64,000 nt of DNA from Emydura subglobosa (lineage: Eukaryota > Chordata > Testudines > Chelidae), in NCBI GenBank assembly GCA_007922225.1, contig ML679956.1:18325049-18389048 (forward strand), written 5' to 3'. Under the pieces are notes generated by a model. It was not told the origin of the DNA and searched no databases. It was given only the letters and a program-made list of their open reading frames with translations. The position numbers were made by a program, and so were the translations under genes. This document shows, piece by piece, positions 20,898 to 32,399 of the stretch; the stretch's first letter is position 1, and each line of letters starts with the position of its first letter.

Positions 20898-20993
20898 GCA
20901 AGGTCTACACGGTCCAGTTAGTGCACGACATACTAATGTGCACTAGAATTTATACCCCCCTGGTGCAGACTAATGCACTGTGTAGACAAGGCC
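20898..20993. repeat. Small inverted-repeat transposon relic (GTCTACAC family)
   Basis: aaggtctacacggtcc on the left and actgtgtagacaaggcc on the right form a short inverted pair, with an interior rich in gtgcac/ctaatg. It resembles the end sequence at 28,774. Degraded; target duplication not clear. Confidence 0.45.
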
Positions 20994-21242
20994 TCACTAA
21001 TAACTACACATCAATGAAATATCAGTTAATGAGTGCCATATCAACTTCGGAAGCATGAAATAATGTCTACATTTTCCCTAGAATTATCTACTTATCCAAA
21101 AACAAAAAATGCTTTTAGGGTCTTAAAGACCATGCAGGTGTTGAGGTAGTAATTACTTGTTGAACCCAGCTAGATATTTAAACAGCTTCATGCGGCTTCC
21201 ATCACTGTAGAATCTGAACAACTGGCAATCTTTAATACACAT

Positions 21243-21415
21243 GCTCACAATATTCTTGGGGTGAGATAGAGAATATTACCCCAATTTACAGATGGGGAAT
21301 GCAAGTAAAGAGAGATTATAGCTGGAGTTTTCAAAAGGTCCCTTTGAAAATTACAACCTGAATGACATGCCTCATGTGACACAGGAAGTCTGTGGCACAA
21401 TCAGGGACTAAACAA
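21243..21415 (-). repeat. MIR-like SINE fragment
   Basis: ccccaatttacagatgggga, then a gacatgcctcatgtgac-type block, is the reverse complement of the MIR/CORE-SINE segment that normally reads tcac..ggc..gtca and ccccatctgtaaa. Diverged. The other two copies lie at 36.4 kb and 56.1 kb. Confidence 0.5.
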
Positions 21416-21598
21416 AAATGTCATGAGTCCCAGTCCGGTGCATCAACATTTTTTCCTTTCCCCAACTCCCCAAAGTCTGTCCATAATTAGGATTTTTTAA
21501 AATGAGCAGCAGCAGCCATCAAGTTTATCTGATATAATGGAGGTCCACGTTTTAATCCCAATGTCTTACTACCATTCCTATTCAGACATACCTCTGGG

Positions 21599-21675
21599 GT
21601 GAAATTCTGACCCCACTAACTCAGTGGAAGTTTTTCCATTGACTTCAATAGGTCCAGGACTTCACCCTCTGACTT
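21599..21675. repeat. Short amniote repeat (gtgaaattctgacccca palindrome), copy
   Basis: gtgaaattctgaccccacta leads in, and gtccaggacttcaccctc closes it, with a ttgacttcaata core, giving an imperfect hairpin. Confidence 0.45.
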
Positions 21676-21689
21676 CAATGGGCTTTGCA

Positions 21690-24005
21690 TGGATGACAAG
21701 CAACAGCATTTTGTGATACATCTCTAAGTAACATAAAAGATTACTTGTCTCACCACTGTATTTAAAAAGTGCCAGAGTCTTATTCAGAGAAACATTACAG
21801 ATTTTTAATAACAGAAAAATATATATTAATAGAGGACTTTAATGGCTGTTTGTTGTAAATAGCATTTCTTTCTCTCATCAAAACTTAATCATGAGTACAA
21901 AAAAAGCCAAGTCTATCTTTTTGGTTAATGTTTTCCAAACAGTTATATTTTCCATCTGGAAAGTCGTTATAATAAAAAAGGTATGGTGAAACTTCAGCAA
22001 ACAAGGGAAAAGTAGTTTAAATTTCCCTTTTAAAGATAGCAGAATAGAGTTTTTGAAGTTTAATTACATAGTTGAAACCAATACAATAACATATCTGTAA
22101 TTTGCTTAAGCAATTATCGATTCAAATCCATGACTGAATAACTATTGCTCCAGTAAGATTCATATCTAACATTTTTTAAGTTTCACAAATAGTTCACATG
22201 GTACATTTACAAATAAATCAATTAATGTTGTCTGAAAGACCAATATATGCACAATATGAAAAACAGGTTTAGCTATTTTATGCTCTCCACAGAACAGCTT
22301 TACCTTCTGATGATTAACTTTAATTTACTTTAAAGGATTTCATTGGACTGAAACTTTAATTAAAAAAGAAATGGAAAAGTCTATATAAGGTCTGCATAGC
22401 ATCAATTACTTTGACTTGATATCTTGCACTTCAACTACCCTTTGTACATATGGTTCCTGTTAAAATAATTGAAAAGTACTTATGAACAATGTCACCCACA
22501 CATCCACTTTAAAAGCTAGAGGATATATTAACATTAAACTTCACTAATATTAATAAAGAAACAATTAATTCTTCACTACCTGTTTCTAAAATACAACATC
22601 AAACTCCTTCAGTTCAAACACAAATAAAACATTACATATGCCTGCCAGTGGAAAGGGTAATCATCATCATTATAATTTATACTGCTTTGTTATAAGTCCA
22701 ATGTCTCATTTATTTAAAAAACTCCTTGGCTGCCATTTAACTAACCTCTCTGAAATATTAAAATATAATCTGGCTGTTACTAAGCAAACTCCCACATCCT
22801 CCCTCAACTATTCCCTTATAAAATGTTGCCTCTAATTTACATTATACTTTCTTTAAGGGAAGAAGGCATCATTTATATTTGCATGTGTTAGTGCATCGGT
22901 AAAACATACTAAAAACAGTATTTTCTATTAATTTATCTATAAAACATACGTGCAGTGGGCCAAATTCAACCCCAATGAATGTGTCCATTTAAAAAAAAAA
23001 ATCAATAAAATAAGGAATAACTGTGAGATACTCAAAGAAGTTAATCCAGGAATCAATTATACAGTGTTTTTTTAACTAGGCCCTTAAGTCAGTGAAGAGA
23101 CTCCCATTCATTCCCAACTGGTTTTGGATCAGGCAAAAAAATACCTCAATATTTTAATTATTAAAATACACAGAATTTTCACAACCTTTGTCAACCATTA
23201 CCAGTTTACAAGCCTCTGAAGTGTACCTGGCACATTGCCTGGTATGTTTATTGCTATTTATAAATTAGGCACTTGTGTAAGAATGCAAATTTTATGCATC
23301 TTTGACTACATAAGCCTGTTAAGAGATGACCAGATATCCTTTTTATGGGACTACTAAATAATTATATTCCACAAAGATAAATTATGAATTTAACATTAAA
23401 AATGTTATGAATAATATTAAACAATATCTTGTCAAAACTTTTTAAAAAAATATAGAAAAATAACATTACGATGCTATGCCTAACAAGAATAATTCCTGAG
23501 ATCTATGTATAAGAGTAATAAAAAAAAAATCTACAGTGCCTCTATTAATCCTGATAATACTGTACTAACAATTATTTTTGTATTTTACATCCATAAGTTA
23601 AAATATGATCCCAATGCCTACTGTAGTGGTCATTAAAGTTTCCCCTGCTTCAATCAGCATAACTAATGATGCCAGGTAATGACAGAATACAGTCTCTAAT
23701 GAAAAGCTGAACAAAGTCTCATTGCAGCAATACTGTTCATGATTTAGTATTCTGAACTTGTTCAGTGCAACATTATTTTATTCTGTGGATATTATCACTT
23801 CTCAGAAAATTACAATTCAATGAACTTGTCAAGAAAAAAAACAATGAAATAACCAGGCAACATAAATCAATTACTGTAGTTTGTTGTGTGTTATTCTTTT
23901 AGGGTCTAACCCTGCAAAAAATACTAGCTGTGGTGCTTACTTCTATGGTAAGTCCCACTGGGTTTAATGAGACTACAGCTGGTAATAAACACTACTACTA
24001 GAGGT
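21690..24005. other. No gene seen; very AT-rich sequence
   Basis: Over 2 kb of AT-rich DNA. Only one 65-codon frame was noted (22,638-22,835), with no motif. Poly-A and poly-T runs are scattered. Nothing else can be supported. Confidence 0.6.
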
Positions 24006-24009
24006 AGAG

Positions 24010-24080
24010 GTGAAATTCTGACAATGTTCAAGTGAATGGGAATTTTGCCATTGATTTCAATGGAGGCAGGATTTCACCCT
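24010..24080. repeat. Short amniote repeat (gtgaaattctgac palindrome), copy
   Basis: gtgaaattctgacaatgttc leads in and aggcaggatttcaccc closes; the core ttgatttcaatgg is shared with the 21.6-kb copy. Confidence 0.5.
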
Positions 24081-24427
24081 AGGCATTCAGCGGATTGGGC
24101 CCTTGGTTTTTCTGTGTTTATTTGCTAGAATGTCATACCATTTAAGATGGAGACGTCCTGTGGCAATCATGTTTTTGTGAGCAAATTCACTGCCCATACC
24201 TTCAGGGTCACATCATACCATTGTTCTACTTGTGCAAATACTGTTGACATCAATGAAAATCCAGCATAAATATCAAGGATGGAATATGATCTAAATTAAG
24301 CCCCATATTCCAACAGCCTGTTTCCCACGTGACAGCAAAAAGCCAGGAGAACAAGATACAGTTCCCTACCTTGTATCATCAGTAGAGATCACTACATTCA
24401 TTATTTAAAGAATAGTAGCTAGATTTG

Positions 24428-24735
24428 CAAAAGTATTTAGGCACCTAAAGACACAGATAGGTGCCTAATGAGATTTTCAAAGGTGCCTAAGCAAGATAGG
24501 GAGGTAACTCACACTGATACCAATTCAGTGGGAGTAAAGCACGTACCCTGCTTAGGCATTTTAAAAAATCTTATTAGGTGCCCACTTGTACCTTTAAGAT
24601 CCCAAATATCATTGAAAAATATGATCCAGACTCCCTTCTTCACCCAAATCCCTCTTTTCCCCCGCACAGACAAAGCAAGAACCTTCAATCCCATTTTCAA
24701 AAGCATCTATGTGACTTAGAAGCCTACGTCCCATT
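24428..24735. repeat. Dispersed repeat with ttaggcacctaaa / ggtgcctaa blocks
   Basis: gtatttaggcacctaaagac, then aggtgcctaatgagattttc, caaaggtgcctaagc and gcttaggcattttaaaaaat give several self-complementary blocks. A related fragment lies at 61,723-61,812. Appears to be an old snap-back amniote repeat. Confidence 0.45.
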
Positions 24736-24794
24736 GAAAGTTAGTGGGACTTAACTCCTAAGTCATTTAGACATTCATTAAAAATTTCCCACTG

Positions 24795-25830
24795 TTTCTG
24801 CAACATTGCCAGTCTTAGGACCACGATTTTCAGATAAAACTTAGCTAAAAAAGTTTTACTGCTTTTTACGCCTAATAGCACGGCAATAGCATGGCACAGT
24901 CAACACATTTCAGATAGAGTGAGCTGCAGACTATATTCTTCTTGTGCGTCAAGAAAATAGATTTACCAAGTTCCAATCAATCACACCTATGTCAGCCAAC
25001 CAAATACAATAGATTTTTAAAAGGTATATCTAGGCCATAATTTGAAGACCACATCTTAAATGTTAGCAGTTGAGACCATTTATTATTCGTGTAATTTCTA
25101 CTAACATGATCAGCAAATAAATAATTAGCAATATTGTCATATGAATTTTCATCCAAAGACTTTCAGAGCTAACTCACTGGGATGATCGGGGCAGTACAAG
25201 TCTCTCACAGCTATAGTTTCTGACTGTCTGAAGTTTCAGTAATACAATAGTATATTGGTTTACATTGAATTTACAGTTTTATGGTTATCTTAATAAATAC
25301 AGAAACTAGAAAGATTTTTAAAATCTTAGATTCTGAAGCACAATTCTATGGCGAAATGTGGGAGTCCATGGGCAAATGCTACAGCTGCAGAATGAAAAGA
25401 AATACACATGGCCCCAGACAAGGCAGACATCATTGACTAGACACGTAACAGTGGATCAGACAAGATCCAATCTCAAAACAGTATAAGCATTTCCTTATTT
25501 AGCTCTTGCACAAAAAATATCTGATTACATGGACATCTGTCAAACTACAGCCTACCTTACGGGAGAGGACTCCTTCGTCTATGCCCTTTTGAGTGAAAAT
25601 CCAAAGCAGGTTAGGCTCCAGGCATTCTTCTTTCACTACCTCTTCTTAGAGGTTGAAAGTTGTTTCACCGCTCTGAACAGTCTGCATGAAATTCCCAAAT
25701 AACAGTTTAAGTCTCAAGTAATCTAATCAGAAACAAGATTATTAAACCAGATCAAAACAAGAGAAACTGTTTGTACAACATATGTTGTTTTATATTTGGT
25801 ATAAAATAAGCCAGATGGGTGCAGTGCATA
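24795..25830. other. No gene seen
   Basis: Unique AT-rich sequence. No recognisable repeat or coding frame. Confidence 0.55.
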
Positions 25831-25834
25831 TTAA

Positions 25835-26233
25835 GGTTATGTCTACATGAGGACACTCAAGAAAGTTAAGACAAATCAACTAAAAGGTGTGAAATTAATG
25901 CATATAAATTAAAGTGAATTAAAACCCATGTGGATGCTCTCATTCTGTGTAACTGTAGAACAGAACTCTGGATATAGTCTCTGTGGATGGCACTCTGTTG
26001 GATCCATGTAGTATGAAATCGTCCAAGCAAGGATATTCTTAGATTTAAAGTCCAAAAAAGGAATGATCTGGTCATCTAGGATCCTTGAAGGAGGATTAAG
26101 TTGCAGAGAAGTAAGTCCATTTTACTTCGGAGCATCTACATGAAGGTTTCACAAACTTTAATTTCTGAGCATTGACTTCACACCTTCAGGTGATTCACTG
26201 AACTTTCTTGAGTGTTCCTAGATAGACATGACC
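25835..26233. mobile_element. Non-autonomous inverted-repeat transposon (TAA duplication)
   Basis: The left end ggttatgtctacatgaggac and the inner acactcaagaaagtt are mirrored by the right end (aactttcttgagtgttccta, then gatagacatgacc), a terminal inverted repeat of about 35 bases with a few mismatches. TAA precedes the left end (25,832-25,834) and follows the right end (26,234-26,236). A 3-bp T(A/T)A duplication is the habit of PIF/Harbinger transposons, so a Harbinger-derived MITE is a reasonable guess. The interior has no transposase. Confidence 0.72.
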
Positions 26234-26594
26234 TAAGTTATAGTTACAGTGAATTTTTTAAAAACGGAAATAGCTACACAGTGCTTTTACTTGGTCTCCC
26301 ATCTGATCCAGTATGACAGAGCTACATTCCACCTTGCTTTGCTACTCAGATGCCACTGATGTCCCTGTCATATTCTCAGACTAGGCCCCTCCCACCACAA
26401 AAGTGGTGATCCCGCAGAATCTGTCCTTAAATTCACTGAGGATTATATTCAATATGGCTAAACAGTTTCGGTTTCTGTTTTCTTGCTCCTGTCTTTGCAT
26501 CTTATTACCTTTGAAAGTAGCTCCAAAGAATGGAGTACTTTCAGCTCACACTTACAATCCCCCATCCTCTGCTGTCACTAACCAATGGTTCCAG

Positions 26595-26718
26595 AGGGGT
26601 AGCCATGTTAGTCTGTATACAGCAAAAACAACAAGAGTTCTGTGGCACTTTAAAGACTAACAATTTTAATATTTGCAGGCATAAGCTTTCGAGAGACTTC
26701 AGCTCTCTTCTTCAGATG
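26595..26718 (-). repeat. Penelope-type tail, short copy
   Basis: From gtagccatgttagtctgta to ctttaaagactaacaatttt and gcataagctttcgagagac, this matches the non-coding end of the Penelope-like element at 3.75-3.85 kb and carries the further gtagccatgttagtctg box often found at that end. No coding sequence. Strand is given to match the 3.75-kb copy. Confidence 0.6.
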
Positions 26719-26769
26719 CAGTAATACAGAAAATAAGATGCCTCTGTGTTACCTATTTTCTGTATTATG

Positions 26770-28773
26770 TTCTATATTAAACATGACAGAGCAAAAACCA
26801 ATCTGCCACATTCACTGTGTTAATAGAACACACAAGCAAACATAGGCTGACAGTTTCAATGTGTACATACAACACAGGGAAAAAAATTCCTGTGAATTAA
26901 AATTCAATGAGTAGCTAATTTTCCTCAACTGAAGTTTGTGTGCTATTTTAGCAATTTTTGGTGATGCAATTTACAGCTCACCAGTGAAAAACATTTTAAC
27001 AAAATGAGTAAGTTATATTTTTTTAATACATTTTTTACAAAAATCGGAAAAGATTTATGAGGTCAACCAGCCTATTTTGCCGCCAGATTTCCCTGACAAT
27101 CTATTGTATTCTCCAGCATTTAGTTCAGTTTTCAGTGACAAGAGATGAGACTTCTCCCAGTTCTCTTGTGTGACAATGTGCAGTAGATCAAGCCATTAAG
27201 AAACGTTCCTTCATATTCAGCTTAAATTTCTTTCGTATAATTTTTTTCATATTATCGTAATTATGTCTCATTGGACCACACTAAACAATTCCTCTCCTTT
27301 TTGGGAATTTACAACATTCAAATGTAGGTAAGTGATTAGTCACCATTAGCCAATATTCAGGTTGGGTTTTTTAAATAAATCTTTGCTCACAAGTTAATTC
27401 CTCAGCCTGTTAATCAAGGTTTAGTTTACTAATTTTCAGTGAACAGTATCCTGGCGTCAGATGCTTTATCTTACTTTCCAGTGAGAAGAAAATGATCCAA
27501 TAACACTCACTTCAATGTTTTGCTATTTTGGGGAAAAAAATACACTGACTTTTCCCCCCCATTTGCCCTTAATTTGACTTCACTACACTCCACATTAACA
27601 GGAGCAGCAGCTATACCTTCTTTGAAACTTTATTCACCATAGCCAGAAAAAAAGAGCTGGCGAAATTCCTTTAAAACATGCTTTAATCTAGCTGGAATGC
27701 TATAAATTGCTTCCAGATGTGCTCCGTGCAAAAGTCAATCATAGCTATTTATACTGACACTCTGCAGTCCAAACAATCTGAATCCGAATGCCATGTCTCC
27801 GCTACAATAAAGCTATAAATGTCAGTTTTGTTGAATTTGGAGAGGTGTTGAAGAGTTCATGCTAGTTTGCTTTTGAGCTATTTGTTAGCCAGCAATTATT
27901 AAAAAAAAAAGAATTTTTTTTAATAGACCCTGTCCTTGTTGAGCAATTCTTAAAGCACACCTGACACCTTCCAATTATGACCTTGAAAGTGTCACAGGTT
28001 ACAAGTTGAAATTCATTTCACAAGTTAGAAAAATGTAGCACTTAGGCAGAGGGCCAAGAAAACCCGAAGCACTTGGCAGGACTCCCATGCCCTCTCTTAT
28101 ACCGAACACACACATAGTACACCTGGGACTAAATGAACTATAGTACAATGAAGCGACACAGTTTCACTGTAATAATATCTCTATTCAAGAAACTTCCAGA
28201 GTATGGGAAAAAGCATCTTTTCACACTGCAAAAAAAGGCAGTCAGGAAACTATATCCTAACCAATTGTTTTGCATGCAAAACAGTCAAAGTATTCCTCAC
28301 TTGGGAAAATTATGTAACGAACATTCAGATCAAATGATAACCTATGGTATTATTCCACATTATTTCAGAAAAATACATAATGTATGTATATTATGCACAG
28401 AATGTTCTGGTTAGTTGGATAGGCTTCATTATGAAACATTTTTTCTAGATATCTGCATCTATAGTTTGATTTATGCAGAATTTTAATTTAATTTTGGTGT
28501 TTTGTTTGCATAGGAGGTGGGGAATTTTCTTACCTTTTCCTTGGTTGAAGAGTTTAAAATGTTTAGGAGAGACATGATAAGTAACGACCCTGCAATTACT
28601 ATGTTATTCTTCAACATCCTTGTCCTTTATTTCTCTTTATGTTTTCCTTTCCTCTGCTTTTTCATCCCCTCCTCCCGTTTCCCTTTCCTTCACCTATTCT
28701 TTGCCCTTCCCAAGGGTAGGAGGACTCTCCTTACAAGGTCCTTGCTACCTGCTAAGTGGAGCAATAACACTTA
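26770..28773. other. No gene seen
   Basis: AT-rich, with frames of up to 93 codons but no domains. The 85-codon frame at 28,517-28,774 is pyrimidine-rich low complexity. Confidence 0.55.
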
Positions 28774-29168
28774 GGCCTTGTCTACACTACAAAATTAAGT
28801 TGACCTATGTTAAGTCAACATACAGCCACTGTAGTAATTACTGCAGTTTTTCATATTGACACTACCCTCCTTCTGCCGGTCCCGTGTGTCCAAATCAGGA
28901 ATGCTTGCACTGACTTAAGTGGGACAGTTTGGGAGGCAGAGAGCTCTGCATGGTGCTGACAGGAGATATAATGCAGTGTCTGTGTAGATACTGCGTCGCT
29001 CTAACTACATCGACCTAAGCGCTATGCCTCTCTCGTGGAGGTGGAGTTAATAAGTCAGTATAGTGGGGGACTTACATCGACGGGAGCAATGCTGTAGTAT
29101 AGACACTTAGGAGTTAGGTCAACATAAGCTGCCTTATGTCAACCTAACTCTGTAGTGTAGACCTGGCC
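28774..29168. mobile_element. Non-autonomous inverted-repeat transposon (GGCCTTGTCTACAC)
   Basis: The left end ggccttgtctacactac (28,774-28,790) is matched by the right end gtagtgtagacctggcc (29,152-29,168). Sub-terminal ttaagttgacct and aggtcaacataagc blocks extend the inverted layout. Flanks are TTA on the left and TGA on the right, suggestive of a decayed 3-bp duplication. The interior has no coding frame. This is a common reptile MITE type; the superfamily was not proven. Confidence 0.75.
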
Positions 29169-29682
29169 TGAGTGTCATTTGTTAGTGAATAGACTAGGAC
29201 ATGTTATAACAAATATGCATTTAAGAGCCAAAGTCTGACAATCGTGGCTTAAGCTGTTTTCTGAATTTTCAGAGAAAAATTGTACGTTGTACATCCAGAA
29301 TGTGGAGGTTTAAATGCAAACATGCTTCTTACACTATTTTTCCTAATTTATTACCCAGACAGTGCTTAATCTTTTTTTTTTTTCTTATAAATAAGCATCT
29401 CACACTTACACTCAGTTTACAGCCATTGTGGTTTACATTGTCAATTATACATTTACTAATGATCCCCAATATACAAATTGACATAATCAGCTAGAACATA
29501 TCTGAATCAGCTATTACCGCCTTTGGTCTCAATGATTCACAGAATAGGAATCTTGGACACTTACATTCAAACTATTTTCCTCTTTTGTCTTATTCTAAAA
29601 ATCTGCTAAAAAAAAGAAAAATATGCTTGATTAATGTTACGTTTTAGATACAAATCCAGAAGAAGATGGAAACTCATAATTA

Positions 29683-30535
29683 GACTCAGACTCATAGACT
29701 TTAAGGCCAGAAAGGAACATCATGATCACCTAGTCTGAACTCCTTCACAATGCAGGCCACAGAACCTCACCCACACATTCCGATAATAGACCCCATCACC
29801 TTTGGCTGAATTACTGAAGTCCTCAAATCATGATTTAAAGACTTCAAGTTACAGAGAATCCACCATTTACACGAGTTTAGGCCTGCAAGTGACTCATGCC
29901 CCATACAAAAGAGGAAGGCAAAAAAACCCTGCCAATCTGCCTCGGGGAAAAATTCTTTCCTGACCCCAAATATGGCAATCATTTAGACTCTGAGCACATG
30001 GAGCAAGACCCACCAGCCAGATACGTAGGAAAGAATTTTCTGTAGTAACTCAGAGCCCTCTCCAGCTAGTGTACCATCATCAGCCATTGGAGACATTTGC
30101 TGCTGGCAGTCGCAGATCAGCTACATGCCATTGTAGGCAGTCTATCATACCATCCCATCCATAAATTTAACCAAGTTTGGATTTGAAGTCAGTTAGGTTT
30201 TTTGTCCCCACTGTTCCCCTTAGAAGGCTTTTCCAGAGCTTCACTCCTCTGATGGTTAGAAACCTTCATCTAATTTTGAGCCTAAACTAGTTGGTAGCTA
30301 GATTATACCCATTCGTTCTTGTATCCACATTAGTGCTTAATTTAAATAACTCTTCTCCCTCCCTGGTATTTATCCCTCTGATGTATGTATAGAGAACAAT
30401 CCTCTCAGCCTTCTTTTAGCTAAGCTAAACAAGCCAAGCTCTTTGACTCTCGTTTTATAAGGTAGGTTTTCCATTCCTCTGATCATCCTAGTAGCCCTTT
30501 CTCAGCACCAGTTAAGGATTATATTCTCACTCTAC
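29683..30535 (-). mobile_element. CR1-like LINE 3' end (old), minus strand
   Basis: On the minus strand the high-coordinate end reads as the RT thumb region, with [24 protein letters not shown] text interrupted by stops, then a long tail ending near 29,690 in ctcatagact (CR1 terminus in reverse). The tail block (gaggaaggcaaaaaaaccct, cggggaaaaattctttcctg) recurs at 41.76-41.83 kb. Heavily decayed. Confidence 0.7.
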
Positions 30536-30599
30536 CTTGCTTTATTAAGGGTTCATATCAGACAATGGGATTTTTCCAGGGTGCATCACACTGAGTCAA

Positions 30600-30762
30600 T
30601 ACAGTAGTAATTAAATCTTTCAGTGAAAGCTCAAGTAGCTGCCTAAGGCAATGTAGGGAAGCAAGTAGAGTGGGTGAGTGAAGTTCTATGGCCTGCATTG
30701 TGCAGGAGGTCAGACTAGATGATGATCATAATGGTCCCTTCTGACCTTAGAGTCTATGAGTC
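30600..30762 (+). mobile_element. CR1-like LINE 3' terminus, plus strand
   Basis: Ends with caggaggtcagactagatga, aatggtcccttctgacctta and gagtctatgagtct, the classical CR1 3' end in forward orientation. It lies tail-outward from the reverse copy at 29,683-30,535. Only the tail is left. Confidence 0.7.
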
Positions 30763-30835
30763 TAAGTGCCATGCTATAGTAGTTCCAATACATATTTCTG
30801 ACCTGGTCTCCTTTTGCATTTCCCTTGCCTTTTCC

Positions 30836-31258
30836 ATTCCAGTGATGTCAACCTTATTTGCCTGTCTCTCAAACATCTCCAGGTTTTACTCCACAAAAAG
30901 CTTTTTATTCTTGGAATGCTAAAATCTATTTGTCAAGCCCTTTCCTCATTCCAATAACTCCTCAAGACCCACTTCTGTAGCATGGTATACAAAAATAAAA
31001 AATGAGTGTATTTCATACACACCACATTTTAACTTCTAAGATGTATGTTTGTGTGAAGTGAGTTGTATCCACAACTCATGTTACTCCTCAATGCTCTCTC
31101 TTTTCTCCTGAGTTATAGCCTTACTTGTTTGTCAAGCCTACCACTGAGGCTGTAAACTCTTTGAATTAGGGACCTATCATTGGCACACTTTCTGTGAAGC
31201 ACCTACTAGCAGCCTTGTGGGCACTACAAAATCTCATAATTTGGACAATGATAATAAT
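30836..31258 (+). repeat. L2-like / old LINE tail
   Basis: Carries the cctcaagacccacttctg block, then gaggctgtaaactctttgaa, gaagcacctactagc and a terminal aatgataataatca. These blocks follow the order of a widespread amniote LINE 3' tail, with its characteristic short TAA/ATA repeat at the end. Family name from memory. Confidence 0.5.
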
Positions 31259-32317
31259 CACCACTGCCAGCATTAGATACCAGAGGTCTATTCTGCCTTC
31301 ACAAGTGTGTTTTGAATCTCCTAAAGCATGAAGGGGGCTGCGAGAATCCTCTAAATCAAACTATTAATCCATCCCATTCGAGCATCCAGCAAAAAAGCAT
31401 CACATCTCCTGATATGCATAGCTCCTGCATCTGAAGTGGCTAGTCCCCAAAAAGAGGGAAAATGAGAGCAAAAGTGAGTGGATTTAGCAAAACACATAAG
31501 TTCTTCATTGGCTACTGTTTCAAACAGGCAATTCTGCAGCCATTCGTTGACTAGTACAATCAATTTCAATCAGAATCTTGGAATGTTTTTGTTTTGTTTC
31601 TTTAGATTTTTTCATTGCCTATTTGAAACTGAGACCTTTACACTTTTTTTAAAAAAAACAGCAATATGTCTACAACATTTATACTAATGTTAAAGTAACA
31701 AATGAAGATCTTGAGCCTCAGATGTGTAACCAGTAGGCAACTGGCTGAATGAATCATTTTTTGCACCTTTTTCAGTTAAATCAGAGATCCAAATGCAAAA
31801 TCTAGCACTCAGTAGTGACTGTTTAACACTCCCTGGAGGAGCATGTCCATAAACCATTCAATGGATTACACTCAGCCATACAATACGATATATATTTCAA
31901 CACAAAAAAAAAACTTCACTAAGGTTAAATTAAGGTTGCAAGACCCATATGTCGTATTTATCGTATTTCTGCATTTTCTTTCATGGACTTTATTAGAACA
32001 ACATGTCACTGTTGTTCTGTTATCACAAACTGATCCATCTTTCAAATAGCCCCTTGGCCTGACCTGTGCTCCAACCAAGACTCAGTGACATACAACATGG
32101 TCGTACGTGATTTACCAGGGCCCTCAGGCCATAGAGGCTGCATTCAACACACCTAATATTCCATTTCAGCAAACACTGCGCTGACCTTTCCTTAAAATGT
32201 CCTCAATGATATTCTCTCTAGAATTTCAAGTTACTCTTTATCCGTTCCTGAGACTGCTAGGAACAAAGTCTCTCTATCTCTAGGTATTCTTACTGGTAAA
32301 GTAACACTTCATGCCAC
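31259..32317. other. No gene seen
   Basis: AT-rich sequence with short frames only. No repeat recognised. Confidence 0.55.
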
Positions 32318-32397
32318 CTCTTTAGCTGATATAAATCAGCATAGCTCCAGTGACACCTACAGAGCTATGATGATTTGCAGCAGCTGAGGATCCAGCC
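32318..32397. repeat. Palindromic hairpin repeat, copy 2
   Basis: gctgatataaatcagcatag and ctccagtg on the left are mirrored by agagctatgatgatttgcag and cagctgagga on the right. Same family as 6,351-6,436. The left outer tip is lost. Confidence 0.55.
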
Positions 32398-32399
32398 TT

